The notes beneath the pieces are model-generated. The model did not search any database and was not told the origin of the DNA. It was given only the letters and a program-made list of their open reading frames with translations. From NCBI RefSeq assembly GCF_026213295.1, contig NC_079421.1, positions 18,972,929 through 19,036,928 on the forward strand: DNA of 64,000 bases, in the 5' to 3' direction. The position numbers and the translations under genes were made by a program. The stretch comes from Gadus chalcogrammus. Taxonomy: Eukaryota > Chordata > Actinopteri > Gadiformes > Gadidae. Shown here piece by piece: positions 36,601-47,074 of the stretch; positions within the stretch are counted from its first letter, which is position 1; every line of letters starts with the position of its first letter.

Positions 36601-39600
36601 CCACTTGAGGGGCCTCCAGCTGCATAACTTCAGTAAGGTGCGTCCGCTACTGCTAATCGGTGCAGATTGCACCCACCTGATCACAGCCAAAGAGCCCGTC
36701 AGGTTCGGCCCCAGAGGTGGACCCGCAGCTGTACACACAGCGCTCGGCTGGGTGCTCCAGGGTCCAGATGGTCTCGGGTCTCATGCTGCTTCATGCTACT
36801 TCACATCTCTCAAGCCAGCGCCAGACGACTACTACCAACATGTTGAACGTCTCTGGCAGCTCGACGTCCTCCCGTTTCGAAGCGAGAAGCTAGCAGTACG
36901 GTCCCGTCTGGACCAAGAGGCCGTGAGCATCCTGGAAGCACGCACTGAGAGGGTGAAGGTCATTGACACATTCCGGTACGCCACACCTCTGCTCCGGGCT
37001 AAGGACGCGCCACTGCTGAAAGCCGCTGCTGAAGCAGTCATGCCAATGCTCCGCAGCACAGAACGCCGACTGGAAAAAGACCCAGCTAAGGCTAAAGTCT
37101 ACGAAGCAGAGATCCAAAAGCTCATCGATGGGGGGTGCGTTACCAAGCTCAGCAAAGAAGAGACGGATAAGTCCAGTGAGTCATGGTTTATTCCCCATCA
37201 CCTCGTCCATCACAACGGCAAGGATCGCCTAGTCTTTGACTGCTCCTTCACCTACTGCGGCCTCTCCCTTAATGAGCAACTCCTCCCAGGTCCAACCCTT
37301 GGACCATCGCTCATCGGGGTCCTCCTGCGATTCCGGCAGTATGCTGTCGCCATCAGTGGAGATATCCGGGCAATGTTCCATCAGGTTCGGCTCCTGCCAG
37401 AGGACCGGCCATTGCTGAGGTTCGCCTGGAGGAACCTGCGACGCGAAGAGCAACCTAACATCTACCAGTGGCAAGTCTTGCCGTTCGGTACAACAAGCAG
37501 CCCATGCTGTGCAACGTTTGCGCTGCAGAAGCACGTCAAAGACCACGCAGAGGGAAACGAAGACATCCTGCAGTCCATAGAGCAGTCTTTCTACGTGGAC
37601 AACTGTCTCCAGAGCCTTTCAACACCCGAGTCTGCCAAGCTCCTCGTGGACAAGATGCGGCAGTGTCTGGCCTCGGGAGGATTCGAGATCCGGCAGTGGG
37701 CAAGTAACTTCCCATCTGTCGTCTCCCATCTGCCTTCCACTGCCAGATCAGAGAGCACAGAGCTATGGTTAGCTGAGAAGAGCACCGACCCTCAGGAGCC
37801 GGCTCTGGGCCTACGGTGGCATTGTCCGACCGATCAACTTGGCTACAAGCCCAAGCCGATGGAGAGCGAGATTCCCACCATGCGCCACGTGTACAAGGTG
37901 CTGGCCAGACAATATGATCCTCTTGGATTCATCATTCCCTACACAACGCGGGCCAAGGTTCTCGTCCAGAAACTGTGGGCGAAGAAGAGGAGCTGGGACG
38001 ACCCAAACCTTCCTCCTGACATCCTTGAGGCCTGGTCCAGCTGGGAGAGGGAACTTCCGGAGCTGGTAAATATCTCCCTACCGCGAACCTACGCACCACA
38101 GGACATCGCCAATGATGCCACAAAGTATACAATGCATGTCTTTTGTGATGCCTCTGAACAGGCATACGGTTCGGTAGTTTACCTCACAACGAAGAGTGAC
38201 GACACTGTCCATGTTTCATTCGTTATGGCAAGGTCTAGGGTGGCTCCGAAGCGCCAGCAGTCAATGCCACGTCTAGAGCTCTGTGCAGCATTGACAGGAG
38301 CCCAGCTGTCCTCCCTCGTTCATCGAGAGCTCACCTTAAGCATCACCCAGACCTTCCTTTGGACTGACTCCACCACCGTCTTAACCTGGTTGACATCCGA
38401 GTCCTGCAGGTTCAAGGTCTTCGTTGGAACCAGAGTCTCAGAGATTCATGACCTGACGTCCTTGCACACCTGGCGGTATGTGGACACGGCCAACAATCCA
38501 GCCGACGATCTCACCCGCGGCAAGACTTTGGTTGAGCTGGCGGCGCCAAATCGGTGGATTCAAGGGCCATCGTTCCTCCGTGGTCCACCTAAAAATTGGC
38601 CATCGCTTCCCACCGCCACAGAGCCAGAAGATGCTGCTGAGCTCAAGCACAGTATCTTCTGCGGCCTCACACAGATGAGTCTGGCACCTCAAACACCAGA
38701 CGTCACACAGTTCGACAGCTGGACAGACCTGGTCAACGCCACCCAGCAGTTATTTGATGGGGCGGCGGCTGACCCATCACTACCTCAACCGGACCTTCTT
38801 GACGCCGAAGCCCTCCTGCTGAAGGCTAGCCAAGCAGACTGCTTCCCAGGAGAGATTAAGTGTCTCAGGGCCGGTAAACCAGTACTGCCCAGCAGTAAGC
38901 TCAGTACGCTTACACCGGAGATGGATCCAACAATGGGTCTTATCCGAGTCGGTGGACGCTTTCGTCGTATGGACACTTCCTGTTCTACCGACATCCACCC
39001 CATAGTTCTCGATCCCTGCCATGCGGTAACAAGACTCCTTATCAAGGACGTGGATGCACGACTACTCCACCCAGGACCCGATAGGGTCTTCGCCGAGATC
39101 AGGCGCAAGTACTGGGTCCTCCGTGGGAGACAGGCTATCAAGCACCATCAGAGGACTTGTACGGAATGCAGAAAATGGAGAGGGCAGCCAGTGGTTCCAA
39201 TCATGGCGGACCTACCCCCTGCCCGCCTGCGGATCTTCAAGCCTCCGTTCTTCTCGACGGGAGTGGACTGCTTTGGACCATACGTCATCAAGGTCGGGCG
39301 GCGCAGGGAGAAACGATGGGGTGTCATATTCAAATGTCTCACCACTCGATGTGTCCACTTAGATCTGCTAAATAGTATCGACGCCGACGCCTTCCTCCTA
39401 GCATTGAGGCGATTCATCGCACGTAGAGGCACCCCTTTCGAGGTTCTCTCTGATCAGGGAACAAACTTCCGAGGTGCAGAGAGAGAGCTGAAGGAGGCGT
39501 TCGCTGCAATGGAACCACAGCTACAAGAGAGACTTGCCAAGCAACGGATCAAATTCAAGTTCAACCCACCAGCGGCTCCCCACTTTGGTGGCGCCTGGGA

Positions 39601-40171
39601 GCGTGAGATACAATCCGTCAAGAAAGCCCTGCAGGTGGTGATTGGTGCTCAGTCCCTCCAAGAAGAAGTCCTGCTCACAGTCTTAATTGAGGTAGAAGGC
39701 ATCCTCAATTCCAAGCCCTTAGGATACGTGTCGTCAGACGTTGGGGATCCGGATCCTGTGACACCAAACATGTTGCTGATGGGGCGGCGGGACGCCTCCT
39801 TGCCACAAGTGTCCTACGCTCCGGACCCACTCACCAGGAGACGGTGGCGTCATTGTCAAATGATGGTGGATCACTTCTGGACACAATTCATCAGAAGCTA
39901 CTTACCGTCTCTTCAGGTCCGCCAGAAGTGGCACCAACCTACCGATGATCTTCTCCAGGACACTGTCGTGATGATCGTCGATCCTCAGCTGCCGCGTGCT
40001 CATTGGCCCGTTGGGAAGGTGGTCAGGCTGAATGCCAGTGCCGATGGATGCATCCGGTCTGCTGAGGTCCAAGTGTGGGACAAGACTTACCTGCGACCAG
40101 TAGCACGCCTTGTCCGGCTGCCAGCTGTTCCGGACGACAACGCTGATCCAGGGACTCCTGTAGCACCTTAG
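33632..40171 (+). CDS. BEL/Pao gag-pol polyprotein, 2179 aa, intact
   Basis: Single ORF for retrotransposition, with its ATG 41 bp after the 5' LTR in a favourable GAGCCATGG context. Residues about 1-540 are a Pro/Gln/Tyr-rich gag N-terminus with tandem repeats, and about 543-720 a gag core. CCHC-type zinc knuckles start at Cys789 and near residue 822. The protease signature is DDGAE at 906-910. Reverse transcriptase has YVDN at 1321-1324 in place of the usual YVDD. RNase H carries the FCDASEQAYGS segment near residue 1502. Integrase has an HHCC zinc segment near 1809-1851 and a DDE core D1879, D1941, E1990 with HFGGAWER. A BEL-type C-terminal domain (RRRWRH to WPVGKV) follows. No frameshift separates gag and pol, as is usual in BEL/Pao. 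Integration, reverse transcription and RNase H activities are inferred from family. Confidence 0.97.
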   Translation: MDAQRTAAAESGTQGRGRPRQLPAHMQGYQVSLPQSLMPYTASFKDDIESASAQQLRSLSLQTESAATGDQLYTALGPPPCPFSPGAVDDKASQWDLASDASSLPSHQHVSVGLQSPPTSEQSRYSRHLTEYSFDASGPGPPTQQHTPYTGLGVPSNQSPWLDPQPDSRVIQQQSLSPQPGPSTQPQDKLSLTSSLCTTTAVLRSQTGCTLGQRQQSYTLTQSLPSTITSAPLFGAVPRPPVPTATSMVMTQSNSQAMQAVGQQLSTAAGYQPAFHPNQPVSSPVQIMCANMPTAVQALYQPTPMTLAQTAYQYAPSTPAQPTYQPQTAYQYVQATPAQPTYQPQTAYQYAPATPAQPTYQPQTAYQYAPSTPAQPTYQPQTATAQYPAHQLPAAAALQPVGQHPGGMPQQFTCQPPTWAVAPLPYTPAVPQQTAYQPPPVIPTQPAYQLAPLPPYQLSHHPQPVYHPQPAPTTQPAYQLVPLPQYQLSHHPQPVYHPQPAPTTQPAYQLVPPAPVQYALQPQYTPTQMPSALQPPRQPVPVPKLPKLVNDNERDFTDLKMALDHLLSPHTELSEHYKYRVLMEHLVLDEARLIAQSCRHYAQPYTAAMQALQRQYGQPHQLAQSEIATILNSPDLKAGDSKAFQSFALSVDLLVGMLTSLEGPNGMEVMSTGHVDRLLSKLPKHSRDGFVEHLQVQGRLNTNSLNPYNLRDLSDWLRVKAEAQRLSARMAQRHRTEGPQAPNRDRQVPVPRPRNLSVYHGSDKPKPDSRQLSDTFRSEAKQQKFERICLFCKSADHYLSQCPDIVRHSPEEIEKWIADGKRCRKCGRTNHKQDACTLKKACSECQEVHLRVLHTITKPGPGVYLITPEDRASLANSKQGGKVYLKVVPIILSHGSKSLHTYAILDDGAERTIILPAAVRHLELKGEAESLALRTVRQDVARLTGASVNFHVASLARPSEQHLVKGAFTAGRLALSEQSYPVTALQKRYRHLRGLQLHNFSKVRPLLLIGADCTHLITAKEPVRFGPRGGPAAVHTALGWVLQGPDGLGSHAASCYFTSLKPAPDDYYQHVERLWQLDVLPFRSEKLAVRSRLDQEAVSILEARTERVKVIDTFRYATPLLRAKDAPLLKAAAEAVMPMLRSTERRLEKDPAKAKVYEAEIQKLIDGGCVTKLSKEETDKSSESWFIPHHLVHHNGKDRLVFDCSFTYCGLSLNEQLLPGPTLGPSLIGVLLRFRQYAVAISGDIRAMFHQVRLLPEDRPLLRFAWRNLRREEQPNIYQWQVLPFGTTSSPCCATFALQKHVKDHAEGNEDILQSIEQSFYVDNCLQSLSTPESAKLLVDKMRQCLASGGFEIRQWASNFPSVVSHLPSTARSESTELWLAEKSTDPQEPALGLRWHCPTDQLGYKPKPMESEIPTMRHVYKVLARQYDPLGFIIPYTTRAKVLVQKLWAKKRSWDDPNLPPDILEAWSSWERELPELVNISLPRTYAPQDIANDATKYTMHVFCDASEQAYGSVVYLTTKSDDTVHVSFVMARSRVAPKRQQSMPRLELCAALTGAQLSSLVHRELTLSITQTFLWTDSTTVLTWLTSESCRFKVFVGTRVSEIHDLTSLHTWRYVDTANNPADDLTRGKTLVELAAPNRWIQGPSFLRGPPKNWPSLPTATEPEDAAELKHSIFCGLTQMSLAPQTPDVTQFDSWTDLVNATQQLFDGAAADPSLPQPDLLDAEALLLKASQADCFPGEIKCLRAGKPVLPSSKLSTLTPEMDPTMGLIRVGGRFRRMDTSCSTDIHPIVLDPCHAVTRLLIKDVDARLLHPGPDRVFAEIRRKYWVLRGRQAIKHHQRTCTECRKWRGQPVVPIMADLPPARLRIFKPPFFSTGVDCFGPYVIKVGRRREKRWGVIFKCLTTRCVHLDLLNSIDADAFLLALRRFIARRGTPFEVLSDQGTNFRGAERELKEAFAAMEPQLQERLAKQRIKFKFNPPAAPHFGGAWEREIQSVKKALQVVIGAQSLQEEVLLTVLIEVEGILNSKPLGYVSSDVGDPDPVTPNMLLMGRRDASLPQVSYAPDPLTRRRWRHCQMMVDHFWTQFIRSYLPSLQVRQKWHQPTDDLLQDTVVMIVDPQLPRAHWPVGKVVRLNASADGCIRSAEVQVWDKTYLRPVARLVRLPAVPDDNADPGTPVAP
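34555..34780 (+). repeat. 54-bp coding minisatellite in gag, about 4 units
   Basis: Units of 18 codons encode AYQYAPSTPAQPTYQPQT with small changes. The period is a multiple of three, so unit number can change without breaking the frame. Confidence 0.92.
34961..35160 (+). repeat. 93-bp coding minisatellite in gag, just over 2 units
   Basis: Units of 31 codons start with TQPAYQL and include YQLSHHPQPVYHPQP. The start word recurs at 34961, 35054 and 35147. It is a second, independent in-frame array within the disordered gag region. Confidence 0.92.
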
Positions 40172-40217
40172 GGAATTTATTTTGTTTACATAATAGCCAT
40201 GCTATTCAGGGGGCGGC

Positions 40218-40972
40218 TGTTGTAAATTCCCTATAGTTTGTAATATCGTATCGTATAATATATAGCGTTATTTCTATTCAGGCACTTTGGGCAGCCCAGG
40301 TAGCGCCGTAGGGTCCTAGAGTTACGAGTTGTACGGGGCTGCGCCAGAGCTCGTTGCGCGCGGCCGCTTAACACGCCATGACAGAGAATGCGTTCGTGAA
40401 GAGTGAGTAATATTGAACTACGTGTATCTACGTTATATAAATGTTATATACATTCCGTAACTCGGTTCCTTATAGTAGCCGTGATTTGTGTGGTTCTGTT
40501 ACTGTGTTAATTGATTTACTCACGAACTGGGTAGCTAGTGTATTAGCCTGCATCTCGTGTAGCACGTGTGCGTCACGCAGCCGCACCATGTCGGCCGTTA
40601 TATTGCACTATTGCATTATTGTGTTAACGTGTGCATGTGGCAGCTATTTATGCCAGTTATGTTTAGATAGCATTTATGAGATGTTGTTAGTACTAGAGCC
40701 CGGTGTTTTAGTAGGTAAATCTAGTAATAACTATTTGTCTATTTCTTATTCTGTCTTACAGAAAAACCATTCCTACATCATTCATTTATTCATACATCTG
40801 TTCATCCATTCCGTCATTCATTCGGTTACTTATTGAAGCCATCATTGATATCATTCGTCTGCAAGAGATATAAACATCCTGAACTGTTCCCTGTGTATGC
40901 GTCTACTCTCTGACCGGAGTTACCGTCCTGGATAAAGTGATCCAAGCAAACACACACATACATTTTACAATA
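40218..40972 (+). repeat. 3' LTR of BEL/Pao element
   Basis: Same length as the 5' LTR with a constant offset of 7382 bp (no indels), and no substitution found on side-by-side reading. It is followed by the target duplication GCTTT at 40973-40977. Confidence 0.96.
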
Positions 40973-40977
40973 GCTTT

Positions 40978-41722
40978 ATAGCATCTTCTTTACCCCACAC
41001 ATGCCATCAATCTGTTTTACGGCAACCATGACCCCTTTCATCCTGTTACATAAAATAAAAATATGAATAAAGCCCATTAAGGGCTCTATTGTAGAGCGCC
41101 ATGGCTGTTCATCACAGCGTTTCTATTAGAAGGATGGCTGGCTTGACAAGTCGGGGTTGGCCAAACGACATCGTCTTTGCCGATTGCCTTACTTTCAAAG
41201 GTCTTTTTTTTACACTTGTTTTAATGCTCACGTCGCCAAAAACGATATTTGGACATCACGCTGTAATGATGATGATGGAGAGCGAGAGAGGAGGAGAGAG
41301 CAGTAATGGAGAGCGATAAAATAGAGAAACGAAAGGAAAGAAACTAAATATAGGCAGCTATAATATATACAATATTCAAAGGGTTTAATTATAGCTATAA
41401 TTAAACACTTAGACACTATTCAAATAATTTGAATAGTGTATCATTATTATTGTTCGTTTTTTTATAATTTTTTTTTTAACAACATATACTCAGCTATAGA
41501 ACTATTGTTTAAATCACTGCAGAGACTGCGAAATGGGATTTAAAGTTAAACTGTACAGGGACTTTCTTCCTCAAACAATAACATCAGTGTCAGGCTCCGT
41601 TGTTGTCTCCATTCTTGTTATAGTCTCAGGTTGAATAAAGTCTAGGCTGTGGAATCTGAATTCTGCACCGTTCACTTCTACTGACAGATACCTACCGGGC
41701 CAGGGCAAAGGACATTCAGACA
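40978..41722. other. Intergenic, no gene recognised
   Basis: AT-rich sequence between two mobile elements; a short inverted repeat (ACTATTCAAAT and ATTTGAATAGT) lies near 41414-41440. Confidence 0.4.
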
Positions 41723-41730
41723 CACACAAC

Positions 41731-42957
41731 CAGGGACGTGCACAGGAATTTTGAGGGGCAGTTGCTCTGACCTGAAAAAAGCCCCCCCCCCCCCCCCCCA
41801 AAAAAAAAACAACAACTCACAGGCTATATGAAGGACTGAGAATAACAGGGTCTTTATAATATATTAATACAAATAAGTAAAACACTGAAATAACTACTAC
41901 TAACGATAATGCAGAAAAACATGACTTGAAGAAGAACATAACATGAACACAAACCTAATTAAACAATATCCTATCAAGTCACTGATAATTTTCTCCAAAT
42001 TGACATTTTAAAAATGCAAAGCTTCAAAAGAGAAGCCTTCAGAACCTCTTCTTTGTCGATTGGTATGTCCTTCTCTATGGACAGCAGGAGGTGGTCAGAC
42101 AGCCGCTCTTGACAAAACTGATTTCTTTGCTGCCTCCTTTAGTTGTCTCTCTCTCTCCTGAATCCTCCTCTTTTCACTGGGCATTTCGGCTTCACTTAAC
42201 AATAACAAACAATACCCAAAATAGTGATAAGATTTAGGCATGAACCATTTTGAATGAAAGAATTCATGTGATGCATTACTTCCATCATTTATTCTTCTTG
42301 TTAAAACGAAATGTTAGAAACTAACTATCAGCAGACATGTAGCTTAGTTTGCCTACCAAAAAATTTGTAGACTATGTGATAACGGGCTGCTTTTCTGCAA
42401 GCTAGCTAGCTGTCTGATTATTTAGGCTAAACGGTGGCAAACTGAGCCTGGATTTATGAAGATTGTAATTCATTTCATAAAACGTGATGATGATTATTTG
42501 TTTGTTATACATCTCAAATTCACCTTTTCCGAGAACATCAAGGCAGTCGTCTCACAGGTGCCGGTGTTCCGGTCGCGTGCAGCGCTGCAGCTACGTAAAG
42601 CAGCTTTCACACGCCGCGAGGCAACTCGCCACCTCCATTCATTTGAATGGGTGAAGGGCGGCAGAGGGTAGGCGGCAAAAGCGGCTGTTGCCGCGCGGCA
42701 GAGTTTGCCCTCCCCCTACTGACTTTCACTCTCAGTGCCCGAACGGAATTTAATGAGGCTACGCTTACTTTATGAAATGTTTCGAGTGACGATTTTTATT
42801 ATCTAGGCCTACATGAAAATCTGCATCCATTAAATGATTAAAAAAAAAAAATATATATATATATATTTTTTTTTTCCTCGGAAGGGCAACCTGAGTCGAG
42901 GAGGGCATATGGGCAGTTGCCCAAGCAACCTGAGCAACCCCCCTGTGCACGTCCCTG
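41731..42957. mobile_element. Non-autonomous hAT-type element, 1227 bp
   Basis: Perfect 16-bp terminal inverted repeats CAGGGACGTGCACAGG and CCTGTGCACGTCCCTG are flanked by the exact 8-bp target duplication CACACAAC (41723-41730 and 42958-42965). The interior holds a poly-C/poly-A run near 41782-41808 and a short A/T palindrome near 42840-42876. No transposase ORF. The insertion sits immediately beside an AC microsatellite. Confidence 0.94.
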
Positions 42958-42978
42958 CACACAACACTGCAAGCGTGG

Positions 42979-42979
<1 letters not shown>

Positions 42980-43069
<90 letters not shown>
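42980..43069. repeat. (AC)n microsatellite
   Basis: Ninety bases of pure AC; imperfect AC-rich sequence continues to about 43175. Confidence 0.97.
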
Positions 43070-43073
<4 letters not shown>

Positions 43074-43791
43074 CACATCCAAGCATGCACACACACAAGC
43101 ACGCACATGAAAAGCAAACCCACATACACCCACACACACATGGAATCCCAGACACGTACACAAACACACACACAAATGTGTTTGATGGTCTGTGTGCTTG
43201 GAACAGAGAGAGGATCTGAATTATGGAATAAGATGGCCCAGGAGGAATTTTTAAGCATATTTTGGTGTTTGGATTACTGTCTTTTCACCTTGCTCTGGAA
43301 GGAGGAAATAATTAATTAAAAATAAACCATTTTGCTGTCATATAAATGTGTTCTTGATGAGGCAATAATTCTATTGCGACTGACTTCAGGACAGGGGAAA
43401 GAAAACACTATCATTTACGATGAGACAAGGGGTGTGCAAATAACTAATTCAAACTTTGATGGTCTTGAACTAACCTTGAATTCTTCAGGTACAACTGCTG
43501 GGAGCTATAGAGGAATTAATTTCAGATATTACCAAACAGTTGGTTTCATCATTCCCCAAACACTGAAGACGAAATCTTTCATTCTTACCCACAAAGAAAG
43601 ATAATTCAATCTTTACCTGCGGCAAGCCAAGATGAAAGGTTTTCATGGGGTCATCTCATCTCATGTGGAAAGGGGATTAAGAAAAAAAAGAAAGAACAAG
43701 GCACTTAAAGAATCTTAACAATGCTGTGGAGCAAACCATTTCTGGAGCCTACCCCGTCTTACAACCTGGCCAGACCTACCCCAGTCTCAGA

Positions 43792-43826
43792 AATCCGATT
43801 TTAGATTAATAATCTAAAATCGGATT
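43792..43826. repeat. 35-bp near-perfect palindrome
   Basis: Arms of 17 bases (AATCCGATTTTAGATTA and its exact complement) are separated by one base. It may be the end of, or an insertion into, the repeat to its right. Confidence 0.85.
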
Positions 43827-44170
43827 AGGCTGGGAACTAGACAAATATGCAAGCTCATGTTTTATTTCTGGCCCCATTCCCGTTCAGACAGATTTCTAGC
43901 AGACCTGGCCCAGGTCGGGCCAATCCCAACCGTGCATCTAAAACAGGGGCGGGTTTGATATGATGAAAAACAACAAAAATGGCCACTGATGTGTCATGTT
44001 TCGTTGCTTTGATTGGTTGTAGGTCTATCCAATTGCGCCAAGGCATTTAGGGCTGCACCGGTTGGTAACGCCCCTTGGAAATCGAAAATTAACGGAGAGG
44101 TTCCAGACTAATACCCATCTGCGAATTGTTCTTGCAATGCCAGACTAAGGTCTGCTCCATCTGGCTGAAC
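43827..44170. repeat. Possible interspersed repeat, unclassified
   Basis: It has a CCTGGCCCAGGTCGGGCC inner inverted repeat and a TTAGGGCTGCAC word like the hAT ends found elsewhere in this window. Its right end reads CCAGACTAAGGTCTG. No target duplication was confirmed. Confidence 0.3.
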
Positions 44171-45579
44171 GGGATGTTTCACTTTCTTTCGCCTAATAAT
44201 TATTTCGACCAAATTCCCCAAATCCACAGTGTAGACTGGCAAACATACGCATATTAAAATCCCCTTGAGAAAGTGTCATACTTTTTTTGATAAGGAATCA
44301 ATGTAGCTCCGCCCCTTTCAGTTTTTGCTCTTGTTTTGAATAACTGATTAAATAAACACTTGAATGAATAATAATTACCTAAAATAACCTAGCCTATGTA
44401 AGCATATGCATAACCATAACAACTATAAATTACTGCAAACATAGCCTAGCCTAAATTACCTAACCTAGCATTATCGTTGCTAATCTAGAATAGCTATTAG
44501 CTAACCTACTGTAGAATAATGTGGGTTAAGAGTTAAGACAAATCTAACTTAACCTGACCTGAACCTGAGCTCACCTTTAGTTCACACCTACCCTGAATCT
44601 AATTAACTAATCCAATGGCAAAATGCCACAATAAGGCCATAACCTAGAAAGGACATACCTGGTCAGGGGAAAGGCGAAGAATCAACGCTACGCACTGCAA
44701 CGAGAGCGAATTAACCTGTCCGATTATATCTGTACACTCACCTGCGACCTATTATGCAATGTAATTCCTCAACACATCACACTGACCAATCAAACCAGGG
44801 CAGATATTTACTGGTTACTGGTTGCATCATGTTTATGTTTACAAAATCCAAACCACACACACCCACACACACCCACACCCACACCCACACCCACACACAG
44901 GAAGCCGTCAAGATGCGGGAGGCATAACAGGGCCCTGTTCAACACCATTATAACTAATCAGGCCATTTGGGTATTTTGCCAAATAAATACTGATTTACCC
45001 GAAAAACGCTATCAACATGCATCAAACCCAGCCAGCCTCAAGGACGGCTGCACTGAGTCAATATACAATTTGAGGAAAGGCTGTCAGAGAACATTGGATT
45101 GATTTATTCTGACCTTTTGCTTGACAGTACCTGTTGTACACATTCTTCACAAAATAATGAGAAGTGTTGAAATCCCTCCGTCTTGGGCTCGGGCTCGGCC
45201 CCCCACACCCCACCCCCCTTCGGCCCGTCCCCCAAATAACTGTCTGCGGTTAATCCCACTCATATATCTCTGTAAGGCTGCTCCTACCACCTTATCTCCG
45301 GGCGGAGAGAGAAGGAGGAAGAGGCTCTGGGGGCTGATACCGGCTGTATCGATTCGTGCAACAAGAAACACACATGGACACGGACACACACATATAAAAA
45401 CACATAGACACACCCACACAAAAGTTGCAGCACATAAAAAAGCACATGACGATTGGTTCTAAAGCCAAGAAGGCAGCCCCCACACGATAGAAGCTGCTGG
45501 GATGGTAATCGATTGACCAAACCGCAATTCTTCTCCCCACACTCACACACGGACACGGACACGCACACACGCACGCACA

Positions 45580-45619
<40 letters not shown>

Positions 45620-46072
45620 GAAACAACCAGGTACCAGCGGGTCACTGTGCAACATTTGCAAATAAATCCCAAACTCCTTTCCACCCATCCTTCTTCTCTC
45701 CCGGCATTCGTCGATATGCAGCCATTAAAGATAATGTGTTGGATTATTAACAAGCCAAAATCCCCCGCACACACACGCACGAAGCAAAGCACAAAAGAGC
45801 CCTCCATCCACCTTCTGTCAAACCAAGACTAGCCAGCCAGATACAAGCATTAAACACACACATAACGCTGTCAACAAGACAAAGGCTGTATCAGTGCTAA
45901 GCCATTGACCGCTATTTCGCCAAGAAATGCAAGGGATTTAAGCACTTTTCAAAACCGACAACCTATTTTCTTCTGCTTGTCCCGATTAGTAATAATTCCA
46001 TGCTGGATAGGTTTGCCACATAAAAGGGGTCCACGAAAGAAATTAGAAAGCAATTTGTGAGATAAATATGAC
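44171..46072. other. Intergenic, no gene recognised; small AC arrays
   Basis: CCACAC repeats near 44853-44898 and a 30-bp AC run at 45587-45616. A calm block around 45110-45310 might be conserved. ORFs at 45121-45462 and on the other strand lack motifs. Confidence 0.35.
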
Positions 46073-46110
46073 ATATATATATATTTTTATATATATATAT
46101 ATATATTTTT

Positions 46111-46148
<38 letters not shown>

Positions 46149-46150
46149 AC
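46073..46150. repeat. (AT)n array
   Basis: TA repeats broken by T-runs. Confidence 0.9.
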
Positions 46151-46299
46151 AGAGTAAGCACTACCGCAATTTTAATAAGGGGGGAGAACGGTACATTTCC
46201 AGAATATCCAAGTGCCTATTTAAGAAAACCAGTGGCGCAAGTGTTTAAATAAAAACCCATTTACTCGGTTGGAAATCAAACTAGCCATCATGCTGTCCA

Positions 46300-46362
46300 G
46301 CCTCCCCCCCCCCCCCTCTCCTTCTCTCTTGAGGGAGGGAGGTGGGGGGGGGGGGGGGGGCT
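46300..46362. repeat. Facing poly-C and poly-G runs
   Basis: A C-run at about 46304-46317 is followed about 25 bp later by a G-run at about 46343-46360. The two can pair as a hairpin or fold separately as i-motif and G-quadruplex. Confidence 0.8.
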
Positions 46363-46464
46363 TGTCACACCAAGAACATGTAGTCATTTCCTTCGCTGTC
46401 AACCCATCTCTTACCTAGCTCTGTCACCTGACCCTGTCGGCAAACGATTCAAATCAACCCAAAG

Positions 46465-46468
<4 letters not shown>

Positions 46469-46537
<69 letters not shown>

Positions 46538-46658
46538 AAAGAGAGAGGCATTACCTTTGTGATCAAGTGCATCATTGGAATCTATGAAAATTGTTGAAAT
46601 AATAACATCCATTATCGCTATTTTGAGATTAAATATGTGTGTGTCTGTGTTTGCGCGC

Positions 46659-46715
<57 letters not shown>

Positions 46716-46749
46716 TATACATAATATATATATATATATATATATATAT
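46469..46749. repeat. (GT)n and (GT)n(AT)n microsatellites
   Basis: GT at 46469-46535, then a second GT block at about 46660-46714 that passes into AT at about 46725-46749. Confidence 0.95.
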
Positions 46750-46855
46750 GTGGGTGCGTGTGTGCGAGTGCATGTGTGTTTTGTGTGTGTGCTGTATCCG
46801 TCCAGACAGGGGACGACCATTGCACTAAGTAGGTCATGACAGAGGCTAGTACCGC

Positions 46856-46887
46856 TGACAGTTGCTAGACACTATTAGCAACTGTCA
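46856..46887. repeat. 12-bp stem inverted repeat
   Basis: TGACAGTTGCTA and TAGCAACTGTCA form a perfect stem around an 8-base loop. It could be a miniature element end or a chance hairpin. Confidence 0.8.
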
Positions 46888-46956
46888 TTGCCAGAACACG
46901 GGAGTGCAGACACCAGGGCATTCTCCCTCGATCTCATTCACACACACGGCCGTGCT

Positions 46957-47000
46957 AATGGCACACACACACGCACACACACACACACAGCCGTGCTCAT

Positions 47001-47073
<73 letters not shown>
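46957..47073. repeat. (AC)n microsatellite
   Basis: Imperfect AC to 46988, then a GCGC step and pure AC at about 47012-47073. GGCCGTGCTAATGG and AGCCGTGCTCATGT on either side suggest local duplication. Confidence 0.93.

Positions 47074-47074
<1 letters not shown>

Larger units (their letters stand above)
32836..40972 (+). mobile_element. Complete BEL/Pao LTR retrotransposon, 8137 bp
   Basis: Two 755-bp LTRs flank one 2179-codon gag-pol ORF, with a 5-bp target duplication GCTTT. The domain order in the ORF (gag, zinc knuckles, protease, reverse transcriptase, RNase H, integrase) is that of BEL/Pao. A TGG-initial primer-binding segment starts one base after the 5' LTR at 33592, and a G-rich polypurine segment AGGGGGCGGC lies directly before the 3' LTR. 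No difference was seen between the LTRs and the ORF is unbroken, so insertion was recent and the element may still be active. No envelope ORF was found. Confidence 0.97.
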
